Assembly (NCBI RefSeq): GCF_019670105.1
Contig: NZ_AP023032.1
Span: forward strand, 2,474,972-2,538,971
DNA from: Agarivorans albus
GTDB taxonomy: Bacteria > Pseudomonadota > Gammaproteobacteria > Enterobacterales > Celerinatantimonadaceae
Direction: 5' to 3'
DNA length: 64,000 nt
The translations under genes and the position numbers were made by a program. Positions within the stretch are counted from its first letter, which is position 1, and every line of letters begins with the position of its first letter. Below, piece by piece: positions 8,104 to 17,264 of this stretch. The notes beneath the pieces are model-generated. The model saw only the letters and a program-made list of their open reading frames with translations, made no database searches and was not told where the DNA came from.

Positions 8104-9531
8104 TTGACCAAACCAATAATTTATCCAGCTAAATTCATAGAGCGCATTGAGATAGATCTTCCAAGCGACTTGAGTTTAGCTGGCTTCAAAGCTATTTGTC
8201 AGCAGCCGATGCGCAGAAGCATTAGAGTAAATACGCTTAAAATAAGCCTCGAGGCATTTTTAAGCTTAGCCAAAACCAATCAATGGCAGCTTGAGCCCAT
8301 ACCTTGGTGCGAGACTGGCTTTTGGATTACCCGCGAAGATGAGAGCTTATCGCTTGGTAACACCGCTGAACACCAAGCAGGTTTGTTCTACATTCAAGAA
8401 GCCAGCTCGATGCTGCCGGTAAGCGCCCTATTTCACTGCTTTCAAGCCGAAGAAGACTGTTTGTTACTAGACGCAGCTTCCGCCCCAGGGTCAAAAACAA
8501 CACAAATGGCAGCCATGCTTCAAGGTAAAGGTGCAATAGTTGCCAATGAGTTCTCTGCTAGCCGAGTTAAAGTGCTTAGTGCCAATTTGTTACGTTGTGG
8601 TGTAACTAATGCGGCTGTAACACACTTTAGTGCTGAAATTTTTGGTACTTGGATGAGCGAGCAGTTTGACGCTATTTTGCTAGACGCTCCCTGCTCTGGT
8701 GAAGGTACCTTACGCAAAGATCCTCAAGCTCTAGATAATTGGAGTGAGCAGCATGTCGATGAAATTTCTCAGCTGCAAAGCACGTTATTAGAAAGCGCGC
8801 TACAAGCCCTAAAGCCTAATGGAGTACTGATTTACTCAACCTGCACCTTAAATCAGCAAGAAAACCAGCAAGTGATTAGTCGTATTGCTACCCAATACCC
8901 CGATAGCTTTTCTACCATTAATCTCGAGCTACTTTTTGAGCACAGCCACAAAGCCATAACTAAAGAAGGCTATTTACACGTTTGGCCACAATACTATGAT
9001 AGCGAGGGTTTCTTTGTAGCTGCACTGCGCAAAAACGCTGCAACAATCGATACACCAGCAATCAACAAACGAATAAAACCGTTTGCTTATCAAACTGCGA
9101 CGAAAAAGCAGCAAGCATCAATTGCGCAGCATTTTAAATCTCAGTTTGGAATGACGCTCCCTAGCGACTACAGCATATTTACCAAAGCTAATGATTACTG
9201 GTTACTTCCAAACAGCTTTTTGCGTGTAAAAGATGAAATGCGATTTGAACGAGTTGGCCTCAAGTTAGCCGAAGAGTTTAAACATGGATTTAGAACAAGC
9301 CACGATGCAATTACTGCTCTTGGACACTTAGTTGCAAAAAACTGTATTGAACTAGAGTCCGAACAAGCCCATCACTTTTATCAAGGCAAAGATATTATCT
9401 ATCCAAATAACAACAAAGGCGAAGTGGCTCTAAGCTACCAAGGTTATGTTATTGGTTTAGGTAAATGGGTAAGAAACAAGATTAAAAACTCCTACCCTAG
9501 AGAGTTAGTGAAAGACAAGGGGCTTGGCTGA
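8104..9531 (+). CDS. rsmF: 16S rRNA (cytosine-1407-C5) methyltransferase RsmF
   Basis: S-adenosylmethionine-dependent RNA m5C methyltransferase; E. coli RsmF (YebU, 479 residues) methylates C1407 of 16S rRNA. The 475-residue protein has the SAM-binding DAASAPGSKTTQ motif, the motif IV cysteine in LDAPCSGEG, and the catalytic motif VI cysteine in YSTCTLN, then the C-terminal RsmF extension. The start is TTG at 8104, giving MTKPIIYPAKFIE, with little ribosome-site sequence; no better codon is available after the upstream stop at 8091. The yebS-yebT-rsmF order is conserved with E. coli. It converges on ycfH. Confidence 0.93.
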   Translation: MTKPIIYPAKFIERIEIDLPSDLSLAGFKAICQQPMRRSIRVNTLKISLEAFLSLAKTNQWQLEPIPWCETGFWITREDESLSLGNTAEHQAGLFYIQEASSMLPVSALFHCFQAEEDCLLLDAASAPGSKTTQMAAMLQGKGAIVANEFSASRVKVLSANLLRCGVTNAAVTHFSAEIFGTWMSEQFDAILLDAPCSGEGTLRKDPQALDNWSEQHVDEISQLQSTLLESALQALKPNGVLIYSTCTLNQQENQQVISRIATQYPDSFSTINLELLFEHSHKAITKEGYLHVWPQYYDSEGFFVAALRKNAATIDTPAINKRIKPFAYQTATKKQQASIAQHFKSQFGMTLPSDYSIFTKANDYWLLPNSFLRVKDEMRFERVGLKLAEEFKHGFRTSHDAITALGHLVAKNCIELESEQAHHFYQGKDIIYPNNNKGEVALSYQGYVIGLGKWVRNKIKNSYPRELVKDKGLG

Positions 9532-9580
9532 GCTTGCAAAGCACGCAACTCGGTCTACACTTAACAGACTATTAGCGCAA

Positions 9581-9640
9581 GGCTCTAACACAGAGCCATT
9601 CCCCTACGCTCCGCTCAGGGACTAGAGTGGAGCCGTTTTT
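9581..9640 (+). terminator. Possible terminator after rsmF
   Basis: A small perfect hairpin (GGCTCT, loop AACAC, AGAGCC) is followed by a second imperfect GC-rich dyad (GCTCC...GGAGC) and then a run of seven T. It probably ends the rsmF transcript, but the structure is imperfect. Confidence 0.45.
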
Positions 9641-9641
9641 T

Positions 9642-10421
9642 TCAAGGCTTTGCCAAACTAAACAAATCAAAAAAGTTCTGGGTAGTTTGTTCTGCAACTT
9701 CCTCTAAACTAATGCCTTTTATTTTTGCTAAACACTCAGCTACCTGCCGAGTATAAGCAGGTTGGTTTTCTTCTCCCCTAAACGGGATCGGCGCTAAGTA
9801 TGGGCTATCTGTTTCAACCAAGATCCTATCTAAAGGTATTTGTTTAAAGGTTTGCTGCAACTCTTTTGCCGAGTTAAAACTAATGATCCCTGAAGCTGAT
9901 ATATAAAAGCCCATTTCAATAGCTGTTTCTGCCATCTCTAAACTTTCAGTAAAGCAATGAAGTACCCCTTTACATTGCTCCGCCTTATGCTCCGACAGTA
10001 AACGCAAAGTATCTTCTCGTGCATCTCGGGTATGAATAATCAATGGTTTGTTATGTTTAACAGCTAACTTTATCTGCTCAATAAAGACTCTCTGCTGTAG
10101 CTCTTTATGTTCTTTCGCATAAAAATAATCCAAACCTGTTTCACCCACGGCAACTACTTTAGGGTGAGCCAAATAAGACTCCATTTTTTCAAGGTCAAAC
10201 TCTTGGTCTTGAACATAAAGTGGATGCATACCACAAGAGGCAAACACTTGATCAAAGTGTTGCACTTTCTCCATCATGCTCGGAAACTTCTCAGGAGATA
10301 TAGCCACAGCAAGGCAATAATCTACACCAGCATCTTTGGCTTTAGCTAAAGCATCCGCTACGTTTACATGCTTACCTTGATAATCAAGTCTGTCTAAATG
10401 GCAATGTGAATCTACTAACAC
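9642..10421 (-). CDS. ycfH: TatD-family metal-dependent hydrolase YcfH
   Basis: TIM-barrel metal-dependent hydrolase of the TatD DNase family; E. coli YcfH has 265 residues, this one 259. Metal ligands expected of the family are present: HCHLD (His6, His8), GETGLDYF, HTRDA, HCFTES and ETDSPYLAP. Characterised relatives are 3'-5' DNA/RNA exonucleases or D-aminoacyl-tRNA deacylases; the exact substrate here cannot be read from sequence. The GTG start lies 5 bp after the holB stop, so it is the last gene of the fab-pabC-mltG-tmk-holB run, as in E. coli. Confidence 0.9.
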   Translation of the reverse strand: MLVDSHCHLDRLDYQGKHVNVADALAKAKDAGVDYCLAVAISPEKFPSMMEKVQHFDQVFASCGMHPLYVQDQEFDLEKMESYLAHPKVVAVGETGLDYFYAKEHKELQQRVFIEQIKLAVKHNKPLIIHTRDAREDTLRLLSEHKAEQCKGVLHCFTESLEMAETAIEMGFYISASGIISFNSAKELQQTFKQIPLDRILVETDSPYLAPIPFRGEENQPAYTRQVAECLAKIKGISLEEVAEQTTQNFFDLFSLAKP

Positions 10422-10426
10422 GCGCG

Positions 10427-11350
10427 TTAATCCTTAAATCGTGTAAACAGCGGGTAAAGCTGTTGGCCAACATTTAGGCCCGGATATTCTTCTATCTGTT
10501 TGAGCAAATCGAGCCAGTCTTGATAGGCCAATTCAATAGTTTTGTCTTTAGTACTAACAACAGCAAACTGGGGAAAGTCATCTCTATTAGCCAGCCCTTT
10601 AGCTAAACTAAAGGATAAGGTTAAGCAATGACCTAGCCATTGTAAGTACAATGGCTGCTTGTGAACTAAATCAGCCAGTTTATTAGTTTTAGCTTGCACC
10701 ATTAATTGATATTGATGAATAAACTGTTCTAGCTGAGTAAACTGCTGCTCGCGATAAAACTCTTTGATTTGTAAGGGAGAACCGTTACAGAAACGATAAA
10801 TTAGAGCAAAGTTTTCGTCTACCTTAAGCTTTTGTTTTACCAACCATTGCTTCACCCAGCTTTGCTCTGGTGTGGCGATATTTAAAACTTGGCATCGACT
10901 CATTATTGTTGGCATCGCTTTAAACGGCAAATGGTTAACCAAGATAAAGTGTGTATCTGCCACGGGTTCTTCTAAGGTTTTTAACAAAGCATTGTTTGAT
11001 GCCGTATTTAGCGCGCCGATATCGCTTATAATCGCCACTTTTGAAGAACCAAAACTACTAGTCTGGTTTGCCCACAAACTTAAAGCACGAATATCATCTA
11101 CTTTAGGCTTTTCTTGTTCTAGCAAAAACAAACTGCCATGGGCGCCAGAGTCTACTAGCTGACAACTATGGCAATGATTACAGGCTTGATGTTTTTGCTC
11201 GCTACATAAAATAGTTTTAGCAACAAACTTTGCTAGCTGGAGCTTACCTAAACCTTTTTCTCCACGAAGCAGCAGGCTTTGCGGAAAGTTATCTTCACTT
11301 AATTGATGTGATAATTGTTTCCATGCCTTACTTAACCAAGGAGAACTCAT
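10427..11350 (-). CDS. holB: DNA polymerase III subunit delta'
   Basis: Clamp-loader subunit that helps load the beta sliding clamp on DNA. The 307-residue protein (E. coli 334) has a degenerate Walker A (GEKGLGKLQ, lacking the final Ser/Thr), as expected for a delta' subunit that does not hydrolyse ATP. A zinc-binding cluster follows (Cys, then CNHCHSC) and the conserved SRC motif is present (MSRCQVL), which supplies an arginine finger to a neighbouring gamma/tau subunit. It lies 11 bp downstream of tmk and 5 bp upstream of ycfH in the E. coli-like order. Confidence 0.93.
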   Translation of the reverse strand: MSSPWLSKAWKQLSHQLSEDNFPQSLLLRGEKGLGKLQLAKFVAKTILCSEQKHQACNHCHSCQLVDSGAHGSLFLLEQEKPKVDDIRALSLWANQTSSFGSSKVAIISDIGALNTASNNALLKTLEEPVADTHFILVNHLPFKAMPTIMSRCQVLNIATPEQSWVKQWLVKQKLKVDENFALIYRFCNGSPLQIKEFYREQQFTQLEQFIHQYQLMVQAKTNKLADLVHKQPLYLQWLGHCLTLSFSLAKGLANRDDFPQFAVVSTKDKTIELAYQDWLDLLKQIEEYPGLNVGQQLYPLFTRFKD

Positions 11351-11361
11351 AGTAAATACCG

Positions 11362-11991
11362 TTACAGTGTATTTAGGTAATTATTTAATGCAGCCTGAAT
11401 ATCACAAGCTACTTTGTCTATGCTTTGGCTTGCATCGATTTTCACGATATTTTCATTAGCCTCTGCTTGCGCAAGATAAACCGATCTACTTCTTTCAAAA
11501 AAGCTCAAAGCTTGCTGCTCAATTCTGTCTAACTCGCCGCGATCACGTGCTCGGCTTAGCCCTAATCCAGGTTCAATATCCAAGTATAAGGTTAAATCAG
11601 GTTCAAAACTGCCAATAGCAATCTGTTTAATCGCTTGTAGTTTATCTACGCCTAACTCTCTGCCACCACCTTGATAAGCTTGTGAGCTTAAATCGTGTCG
11701 GTCACCTACCACCCATTTACCTTCACTTAAAGCGGGTTTAATACGTGTTTCCACCAATTGAGCGCGAGCTGCATACATGAGTAACAACTCAGTGCTATCG
11801 CAAACCTGCTCACCATCAACACCTTGTTTTACTATCGTTCGTAAAGATTCAGCAATCGGCGTACCGCCAGGCTCACGAGTATTTATGTACTCTACACCTT
11901 GTTGCTCTAACAAAGTTTGGATCGCAGCAACTGCGGTACTTTTTCCAGCACCCTCTAAGCCTTCAATAACTACAAATTTTCCACGCGTCAT
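11362..11991 (-). CDS. tmk: Thymidylate kinase
   Basis: Phosphorylates dTMP to dTDP with ATP in the dTTP pathway. The 209-residue length is usual. Visible are the P-loop GLEGAGKST (about residues 10-18), the TREPGGTPIAE substrate loop, and the DRH-type motif GDRHDLSSQAYQGG; the family usually has DRY at that spot, so His replaces Tyr. The gene lies 5 bp from mltG and 11 bp from holB on the same strand, inside the pabC-mltG-tmk-holB-ycfH run. Confidence 0.95.
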   Translation of the reverse strand: MTRGKFVVIEGLEGAGKSTAVAAIQTLLEQQGVEYINTREPGGTPIAESLRTIVKQGVDGEQVCDSTELLLMYAARAQLVETRIKPALSEGKWVVGDRHDLSSQAYQGGGRELGVDKLQAIKQIAIGSFEPDLTLYLDIEPGLGLSRARDRGELDRIEQQALSFFERSRSVYLAQAEANENIVKIDASQSIDKVACDIQAALNNYLNTL

Positions 11992-11996
11992 AATAA

Positions 11997-12992
11997 CTAT
12001 TTCTTAAGTATGTATTTTTTAACTGCGCGATTGTGCTCAGCTAAGTTTTTAGAAAAATAATGTTCACCACCACCCTTAGCGACAAAATAATAATAATTAG
12101 ATTGCTCGGGGTTTAGCGCAGCGATAATGGCATCTTCACTAGCCATAGCGATGGGTGTTGGCGGAAGAGCTCGAATAACATAGGTATTGTAAGGCGTAGC
12201 CTCGCGTAAATCTTTACGGCGAATATTTCCATCATACCGCTCTCCCATACCGTAAATTACAGTAGGGTCAGTTTGCAGACGCATCCCCTTATTAAGGCGA
12301 TTTACAAATACCGAAGCGATCCGAGGCCGTTCGAACTTAGCACCGGTTTCTTTTTCGATAATTGATGCGAGAATTAGCGCTTCATAAGGTGTTTTGAGTG
12401 GAACAGTTTGATTGCGTTTATCCCATTGCTCGGCAACTACTTTATCTAATGCAAGCTTGGCGCGCTTGATAATGCTTTCTGCAGGCGTATTGTGAACAAA
12501 AAAGTAAGTTTCTGGTAACAACAGCCCTTCTAACTTACTTTGCTCAACTTCAAGCCACTCAATTAACTCTTGTTCATTCTTACTGCTCGGCTTAATCCCT
12601 TCAGTTTGGTTAAGCTTTTGCCAAAACTGGGTAAAGGTCTCACCTTCAATTAGGCTAACTTTAAACTGAACGACTTTTCCGCTCGCTAATATTTGGCTTA
12701 GCTGGGCATAACTAAGCTGCTCATCTAAGTGATATAAGCCCTTTTTAATTTGACTGTGGTGAGGATGAAGTTTGAACCAAACTCGCAACCACCATGCATC
12801 TTGGTCTGCGTTAGCAAATACCTGGTTGGCGACACGATAAATGTTAGCTCCCGAGCCTACCGATACTTGTTGAACTTCGGTTGCACGCGGCAATTGCCAT
12901 TGTTCAACTAAGTAATTATCAAACCACTTATAAGAAAGGAAACCAGCAATTAAACAAAAACCAATAAAACCGAGTATTACTTTACGAAGCAT
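11997..12992 (-). CDS. mltG: Endolytic murein transglycosylase MltG
   Basis: Inner-membrane lytic transglycosylase that cuts nascent peptidoglycan strands and sets glycan length. The 331-residue protein has one N-terminal membrane segment (about residues 5-24), a LysM-like part, and the YceG catalytic domain with ASIIEKETGAKFERPRIASV; the glutamates of EKET (213 and 215) include the catalytic one, aligned with the E. coli Glu218 region. The MRLQTDPTVIYGMGE stretch is diagnostic. It overlaps pabC by 11 bp and precedes tmk by 5 bp, matching E. coli pabC-yceG-tmk. Confidence 0.95.
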   Translation of the reverse strand: MLRKVILGFIGFCLIAGFLSYKWFDNYLVEQWQLPRATEVQQVSVGSGANIYRVANQVFANADQDAWWLRVWFKLHPHHSQIKKGLYHLDEQLSYAQLSQILASGKVVQFKVSLIEGETFTQFWQKLNQTEGIKPSSKNEQELIEWLEVEQSKLEGLLLPETYFFVHNTPAESIIKRAKLALDKVVAEQWDKRNQTVPLKTPYEALILASIIEKETGAKFERPRIASVFVNRLNKGMRLQTDPTVIYGMGERYDGNIRRKDLREATPYNTYVIRALPPTPIAMASEDAIIAALNPEQSNYYYFVAKGGGEHYFSKNLAEHNRAVKKYILKK

Positions 12993-13782
12993 TTTTCACC
13001 AAATTTTGGAACCAACGACAAACAGGAAAGCGCTCGTAATTGCGCTCATTAAAAGTATTAACTGGGGCAAACTGCAATACCGAGTTACTGACAAATATTT
13101 CATCAGCAGCGACTACATCTTCAATTTTAAACTTACCTAATTGGATCTGATAAGGAGAATGCTTCACGTTGTCTAGCAAAAACTGACGTTGCACACCGGC
13201 AACCCCTGCACCATCCAGATCACTTGTATAAATCACTTCCCCCTTAACCCAGAACAAGTTAGACGCAACCCCCTCAACCACCTGATCAAAAATATCACAA
13301 CAAACCAAGTCAGCAACCCCGCTTGAGTCTGCTTCTCTTTTTAGTAGCACTTGCTCTAAGCGATTTAAGGTTTTAATTGATGAAAATGCACTACCACTTG
13401 CCAAACGTTGCTTGGCAATTCCAAGTGATATTCCACTATCTCTAAAGTTTACGTAGCTTTGCGGAAACTCGGAAATAGACATAAATACACTTGGTTTAAC
13501 ACATTCTGGCAAGCCGTAACCTCGACCACCTTCTCCGCGAGTAATAGTGACTTTTAGTACGGCATTGTTCGCTTTAGAAGCGTGCTTATCGGCATCTCTT
13601 TTGATAGTAACGAAATCAAGAGAAGGAAAGCCAAGCTGTTGTTGAGCGCGTTGTAAACGTTTTAGGTGGTAATCCCAAAGCGTCAACTCTCCAGACCGCA
13701 CCAGCATTGTTGTGAAAAAACCATCGCCGTAGTTTAAGCCTCGATCAAGCGTTGATAAATTAGCGTCTAGCAAACTCAACAA
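12982..13782 (-). CDS. pabC: Aminodeoxychorismate lyase PabC
   Basis: Fold-type IV PLP enzyme releasing pyruvate from 4-amino-4-deoxychorismate to give p-aminobenzoate for folate. The YGDGFFTT motif and the PLP lysine in SSIKTLNRLEQ (Lys137) are present; 266 residues is usual. The start is TTG (13782), with a second in-frame TTG directly after it; AGGA lies immediately upstream and is better spaced for the second. A strong terminator ends only about 10 nt before the start, leaving no space for a promoter, so expression must depend on read-through or on a promoter inside fabF. It overlaps mltG by 11 bp. Confidence 0.92.
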   Translation of the reverse strand: MLSLLDANLSTLDRGLNYGDGFFTTMLVRSGELTLWDYHLKRLQRAQQQLGFPSLDFVTIKRDADKHASKANNAVLKVTITRGEGGRGYGLPECVKPSVFMSISEFPQSYVNFRDSGISLGIAKQRLASGSAFSSIKTLNRLEQVLLKREADSSGVADLVCCDIFDQVVEGVASNLFWVKGEVIYTSDLDGAGVAGVQRQFLLDNVKHSPYQIQLGKFKIEDVVAADEIFVSNSVLQFAPVNTFNERNYERFPVCRWFQNLVKNAS

Positions 13783-13790
13783 TCCTAGAT

Positions 13791-13820
13791 ATAAAAAAGC
13801 CTGATGATAACATCAGGCTT
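13791..13820 (-). terminator. Intra-operon terminator between fabF and pabC
   Basis: A perfect 10-bp stem (AAGCCTGATG, 4-nt loop, complement) is followed on the minus strand by six T. It lies 27 bp after the fabF stop and directly before pabC, so it probably reduces transcription into pabC-mltG-tmk-holB-ycfH. Confidence 0.8.
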
Positions 13821-13846
13821 CAATTAGCTATAGCGCAATACGCAGA

Positions 13847-15091
13847 TTAGGCATCAATTTTCTTGAATACCAGAGATCCGTTAGTACCACCAAAACCAAA
13901 TGAATTCGACAATGCGTAATCAATTTTAGTTTCACGTGCTTTGCCAACTACATAATCCAAATCACAACCTTCACTTGGGTTTTCCAAGTTAATGGTTGGA
14001 GGAGCAATTTGGTCGCGAATAGCCAAAATAGACACAATCGCTTCAACGGCGCCAGCTGCACCTAAAAGGTGACCAGTCATAGATTTTGTTGAGCTAACCA
14101 ATACTTCTTTAGCGTGTTCGCCAAATACAGACTTAACCGCTTGCGTCTCGGCAACGTCACCTGCTGGTGTTGAAGTGCCGTGAGCATTAATGTAGTCAAT
14201 TTCTGAGGCATCGATACCTGCATCTTTAATAGCAGCAGCCATAGAACGAGCAGCACCATCACCATCGGCTGGAGGCGACGTCATGTGGTAAGCATCACCA
14301 CTCATACCAAATCCAACCAGCTCGGCGTAAATTTTAGCACCACGTGCCTTAGCGGCTTCATATTCTTCTAGTACAACAACACCTGCACCATCGCCTAACA
14401 CAAAACCATCACGGTCTTGGTCCCAAGGTCGGCTAGCTTTTGTTGGGTCATCGTTACGAGTAGATAGTGCTTTTGCTGCGCCAAAACCACCCATACCTAA
14501 ATGCGTAGAGGCTTTTTCAGCACCGCCAGCTAACATTACACTAGCGTCACCATAGGCAATCATACGTGCTGCAAGGCCAATAGCATGAGCACCAGTAGTA
14601 CAAGCAGTAGTAACAGCGATGTTAGGGCCTTTTAGACCTTTCATTATTGAAAGGTGGCCAGCGACCATGTTGATAATGGTTGATGGCACAAAAAACGGAC
14701 TGATTTTACGTGGTCCATTCTTTAAGTAATTTTCGTGATTCTGTTCAATTAAGCCAAGACCACCAATGCCTGAGCCAATTGACACCCCAATGCTATCAGC
14801 ATTTTCCTCGGTAACTTCAATACCAGCATCATCAAAAGCCATTAGGCCAGCTGCAATTCCGTATTGAATAAACGCATCCATTTTGCGCGCGTCTTTTTTA
14901 CTCATGAACTCTTCTACATTGAAGTCTTTAACCAAACCGGCAAAACGGGTTGGGAAAGCTTCGGTATCAAAGTGTTCGATAGGGCCAATGCCACTTTGAC
15001 CAGCTTTAAGGGCTTGCCAAGTTAATTCAGCGGTATTACCTACTGGTGATAGTGCACCAATACCAGTAACAACGACTCTACGCTTAGTCAC
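13847..15091 (-). CDS. fabF: 3-oxoacyl-[acyl-carrier-protein] synthase II
   Basis: Condensing enzyme KAS II, which elongates acyl-ACP with malonyl-ACP and in E. coli sets temperature control of unsaturation. The GTG start at 15091 gives [20 protein letters not shown] as in E. coli and has GGAGG 7 bp upstream; an in-frame ATG 45 bp further up would add a non-conserved leader. The resulting 414 residues carry the Cys-His-His triad: TTACTTGAH (Cys164), [11 protein letters not shown] and [10 protein letters not shown]. Acyl carrier protein is encoded just upstream, with a hairpin between. Confidence 0.95.
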   Translation of the reverse strand: MTKRRVVVTGIGALSPVGNTAELTWQALKAGQSGIGPIEHFDTEAFPTRFAGLVKDFNVEEFMSKKDARKMDAFIQYGIAAGLMAFDDAGIEVTEENADSIGVSIGSGIGGLGLIEQNHENYLKNGPRKISPFFVPSTIINMVAGHLSIMKGLKGPNIAVTTACTTGAHAIGLAARMIAYGDASVMLAGGAEKASTHLGMGGFGAAKALSTRNDDPTKASRPWDQDRDGFVLGDGAGVVVLEEYEAAKARGAKIYAELVGFGMSGDAYHMTSPPADGDGAARSMAAAIKDAGIDASEIDYINAHGTSTPAGDVAETQAVKSVFGEHAKEVLVSSTKSMTGHLLGAAGAVEAIVSILAIRDQIAPPTINLENPSEGCDLDYVVGKARETKIDYALSNSFGFGGTNGSLVFKKIDA

Positions 15092-15134
15092 TGAAATGCC
15101 TCCAAGGGGGGATTTACTTATCTTAGGGGGATGC

Positions 15135-15158
15135 AAAATGGGCGACTGATGCCGCCCA
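15135..15158 (-). terminator. Attenuating hairpin between acpP and fabF
   Basis: On the minus strand a 6-bp GC-rich stem (TGGGCG, 8-nt loop, CGCCCA) begins 9 nt after the acpP stop and is followed by TTTT. The short stem and U-tract suggest partial termination, fitting the need for far more acyl carrier protein than FabF. Confidence 0.5.
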
Positions 15159-15166
15159 CTTTTTTA

Positions 15167-15403
15167 TTAATCTTGATTATTTAGAACGTAATCAATTGCA
15201 GCTTGAACAGTAGTGATTTTCTCAGCTTCTTCATCAGGGATTTCAGTATCGAATTCTTCTTCTAAAGCCATAACCAATTCAACTGTATCCAAAGAGTCAG
15301 CACCTAAATCGTCAACGAATGAAGCTTCGTTTTTAACTTCGTCTTCGCTTACACCTAGTTGCTCGATGATGATTTTTTTAACACGTTCTTCAATTGCACT
15401 CAT
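15167..15403 (-). CDS. acpP: Acyl carrier protein
   Basis: Carries growing fatty acyl chains on a 4'-phosphopantetheine arm. The 78-residue acidic protein has the attachment serine in DDLGADSLD (Ser37) and is nearly identical to the E. coli protein, which also has 78 residues. It lies between fabG and fabF as in most gammaproteobacteria. The 165-bp gap upstream holds a candidate promoter (15448-15475), so acpP is likely transcribed strongly on its own as well as from the fab operon. Confidence 0.98.
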   Translation of the reverse strand: MSAIEERVKKIIIEQLGVSEDEVKNEASFVDDLGADSLDTVELVMALEEEFDTEIPDEEAEKITTVQAAIDYVLNNQD

Positions 15404-15447
15404 GACAATATTTTTCCTTAGTAAATACGCTTCTGCGTTGTTGCGAT

Positions 15448-15475
15448 AGTGTATTCAAACCGAATTACTTTGCAA
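15448..15475 (-). promoter_or_regulatory. Candidate acpP promoter
   Basis: On the minus strand TTGCAA and TACACT are separated by 16 bp, each matching the sigma-70 consensus at four of six positions. The predicted start gives a leader of about 38 nt to the acpP ATG. Inferred from sequence only. Confidence 0.4.
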
Positions 15476-15568
15476 GTCTAACCGTAGTGGTCTAACCACG
15501 TTTTTCGTAGTTATTTTTATAAAAAACTTGCGATCTATCAATTTTTTGCACATTTTTTAAGCCACTGC

Positions 15569-16303
15569 TTAAACCATGTACATCCCGCCATTAACGTGAA
15601 TAGTTTCACCAGTAATATAGGCAGCATCGTCGCTTGCTAAAAAAGCAACCGTTTTGGCGATTTCTTCAGCATCACCTAAACGCGCCATAGGCACCTGCGA
15701 CAAGATAGCACCACGCTGATTATCGTCAAGTGCTCGCGTCATATCTGTTTCAATAAAACCAGGAGCAATCGCATTAACTGTGATCCCACGAGAAGCAACT
15801 TCGCGCGCCAATGAACGAGTAAAACCTAATACGCCTGCTTTGGCAGCAGAATAGTTAGCTTGGCCTGCGTTGCCCATGGTGCCAACAACCGAACCAATAC
15901 TAATAATACGACCATTGCGCTTTTTCATCATTGCACGAAGCACTGCTTTGCTTAGACGAAAAATAGACGTTAGGTTTGTATTGATAATATCTTCCCACTC
16001 GTCGTCTTTCATACGCATTAATAAGTTGTCACGGGTAATACCTGCATTGTTCACAAGAATATCGATATCGCCATATTTAGCTTTGATATCAGCAAACAGC
16101 TGAGCAATAGAATCGCTAGAAGTTACGTCTAAGGCTAAACCAGTACCATTTTCGCCTAAATAGGCAGCAATGGCTTCGGCGCCCTTCTCTGAAGTAGCAG
16201 TTCCAATAACGGTGGCGCCGCGAGCAACTAAAGTTTCAGCCGTTGCACGACCAATACCACGGCTTGCGCCAGTTACTAAGGCAACCTTACCTTGTAGAGA
16301 CAT
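15569..16303 (-). CDS. fabG: 3-oxoacyl-[acyl-carrier-protein] reductase
   Basis: NADPH-dependent reduction of 3-ketoacyl-ACP, the first reduction of the fatty acid cycle. Classical short-chain dehydrogenase of 244 residues, the same length as E. coli FabG. The cofactor motif TGASRGIG (about residues 12-19), NNAG, and the catalytic Ser...Tyr-x3-Lys (GSVVGTMGNAGQANYSAAK) are intact. It starts 14 bp after fabD in the plsX-fabH-fabD-fabG order. Confidence 0.97.
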   Translation of the reverse strand: MSLQGKVALVTGASRGIGRATAETLVARGATVIGTATSEKGAEAIAAYLGENGTGLALDVTSSDSIAQLFADIKAKYGDIDILVNNAGITRDNLLMRMKDDEWEDIINTNLTSIFRLSKAVLRAMMKKRNGRIISIGSVVGTMGNAGQANYSAAKAGVLGFTRSLAREVASRGITVNAIAPGFIETDMTRALDDNQRGAILSQVPMARLGDAEEIAKTVAFLASDDAAYITGETIHVNGGMYMV

Positions 16304-16316
16304 TGATAATTCCTCG

Positions 16317-17249
16317 TTACTTATTATCTAAAGCAGTTTTTATAGAAGTTGTATCATTAATTGCCGCAGCAACTAATGGCTTATGGATCCGCTTAACTAA
16401 GCCGCTAAGTACTTTACCCGGGCCGCACTCATAAACGGTTTCGATACCGCGAGTGGCCATTGCTTCAACGGTTTCAGTCCAACGTACTGGGCTATATAGC
16501 TGCTTAATTAGTGCAAGCTTAATTGCTTTAGCATCTCGTTCTATTGCTACATCTACGTTATTAATAACATCGAATTTTGGCTCAGAAAAAGAGATACCCT
16601 CAATGTAACCCGCCAATTCATCAGCCGCTGGCTGCATCAAAGCACAGTGAGAAGGCACACTTACCGGCAATGGCAAGGCTCGCTTAGCACCTGCTTCTTT
16701 ACATAATACGTTAGCTCGGTCTACGGCTTCTTTATGGCCCGCGATAACCACTTGACCAGGTGAGTTAAAGTTAACTGCTGTTACTACTTGGTCTTGGGCG
16801 GCTTTCTCACAAGCGTCAATAATTTCTTGATTGCCTAAGCCAATGATTGCAGACATTGCACCCACTCCGGCTGGTACGGCTTTTTGCATTAACTGACCGC
16901 GATATTCCACTAACTTAAGTGCATCAGCAAACTCTAACACTCCAGCACAAGTTAATGCCGAGTATTCGCCTAAACTGTGTCCTGCTAATACTGCGGGCGC
17001 GCTGCCCCCTAGCTCGTTCCATAAACGCCATAAAGCCACAGAGGCGGTTAATAATGCGGGTTGGGTGCGGCTGGTTTCGTTTAACTCTTCAGCTGGGCCG
17101 TTGGCAACTAAACCTGCCAAATCATAACCTAGCACCTCAGAGGCTTGTTTAAAGGTATCAGCAACTACCGGATACTCACTAATAAGCTCGGCTAACATGC
17201 CAACGCTTTGTGAGCCTTGTCCTGGAAAAACAAATGCTAATTTACTCAT
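16317..17249 (-). CDS. fabD: Malonyl-CoA:ACP transacylase
   Basis: Transfers malonyl from CoA to ACP to provide the two-carbon donor. The nucleophile is in GHSLGEYSAL (Ser92 from the chosen start) and the catalytic histidine in SVPSHCALM; FVFPGQGSQ at the N-terminus is diagnostic. Two consecutive ATG codons begin the gene; I chose the second because TAGGAT then has better spacing and MSKLAFVFPGQGSQ matches E. coli. The length of 310 residues is usual. Confidence 0.96.
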   Translation of the reverse strand: MSKLAFVFPGQGSQSVGMLAELISEYPVVADTFKQASEVLGYDLAGLVANGPAEELNETSRTQPALLTASVALWRLWNELGGSAPAVLAGHSLGEYSALTCAGVLEFADALKLVEYRGQLMQKAVPAGVGAMSAIIGLGNQEIIDACEKAAQDQVVTAVNFNSPGQVVIAGHKEAVDRANVLCKEAGAKRALPLPVSVPSHCALMQPAADELAGYIEGISFSEPKFDVINNVDVAIERDAKAIKLALIKQLYSPVRWTETVEAMATRGIETVYECGPGKVLSGLVKRIHKPLVAAAINDTTSIKTALDNK

Positions 17250-17264
17250 CATCTATCCTAATAA

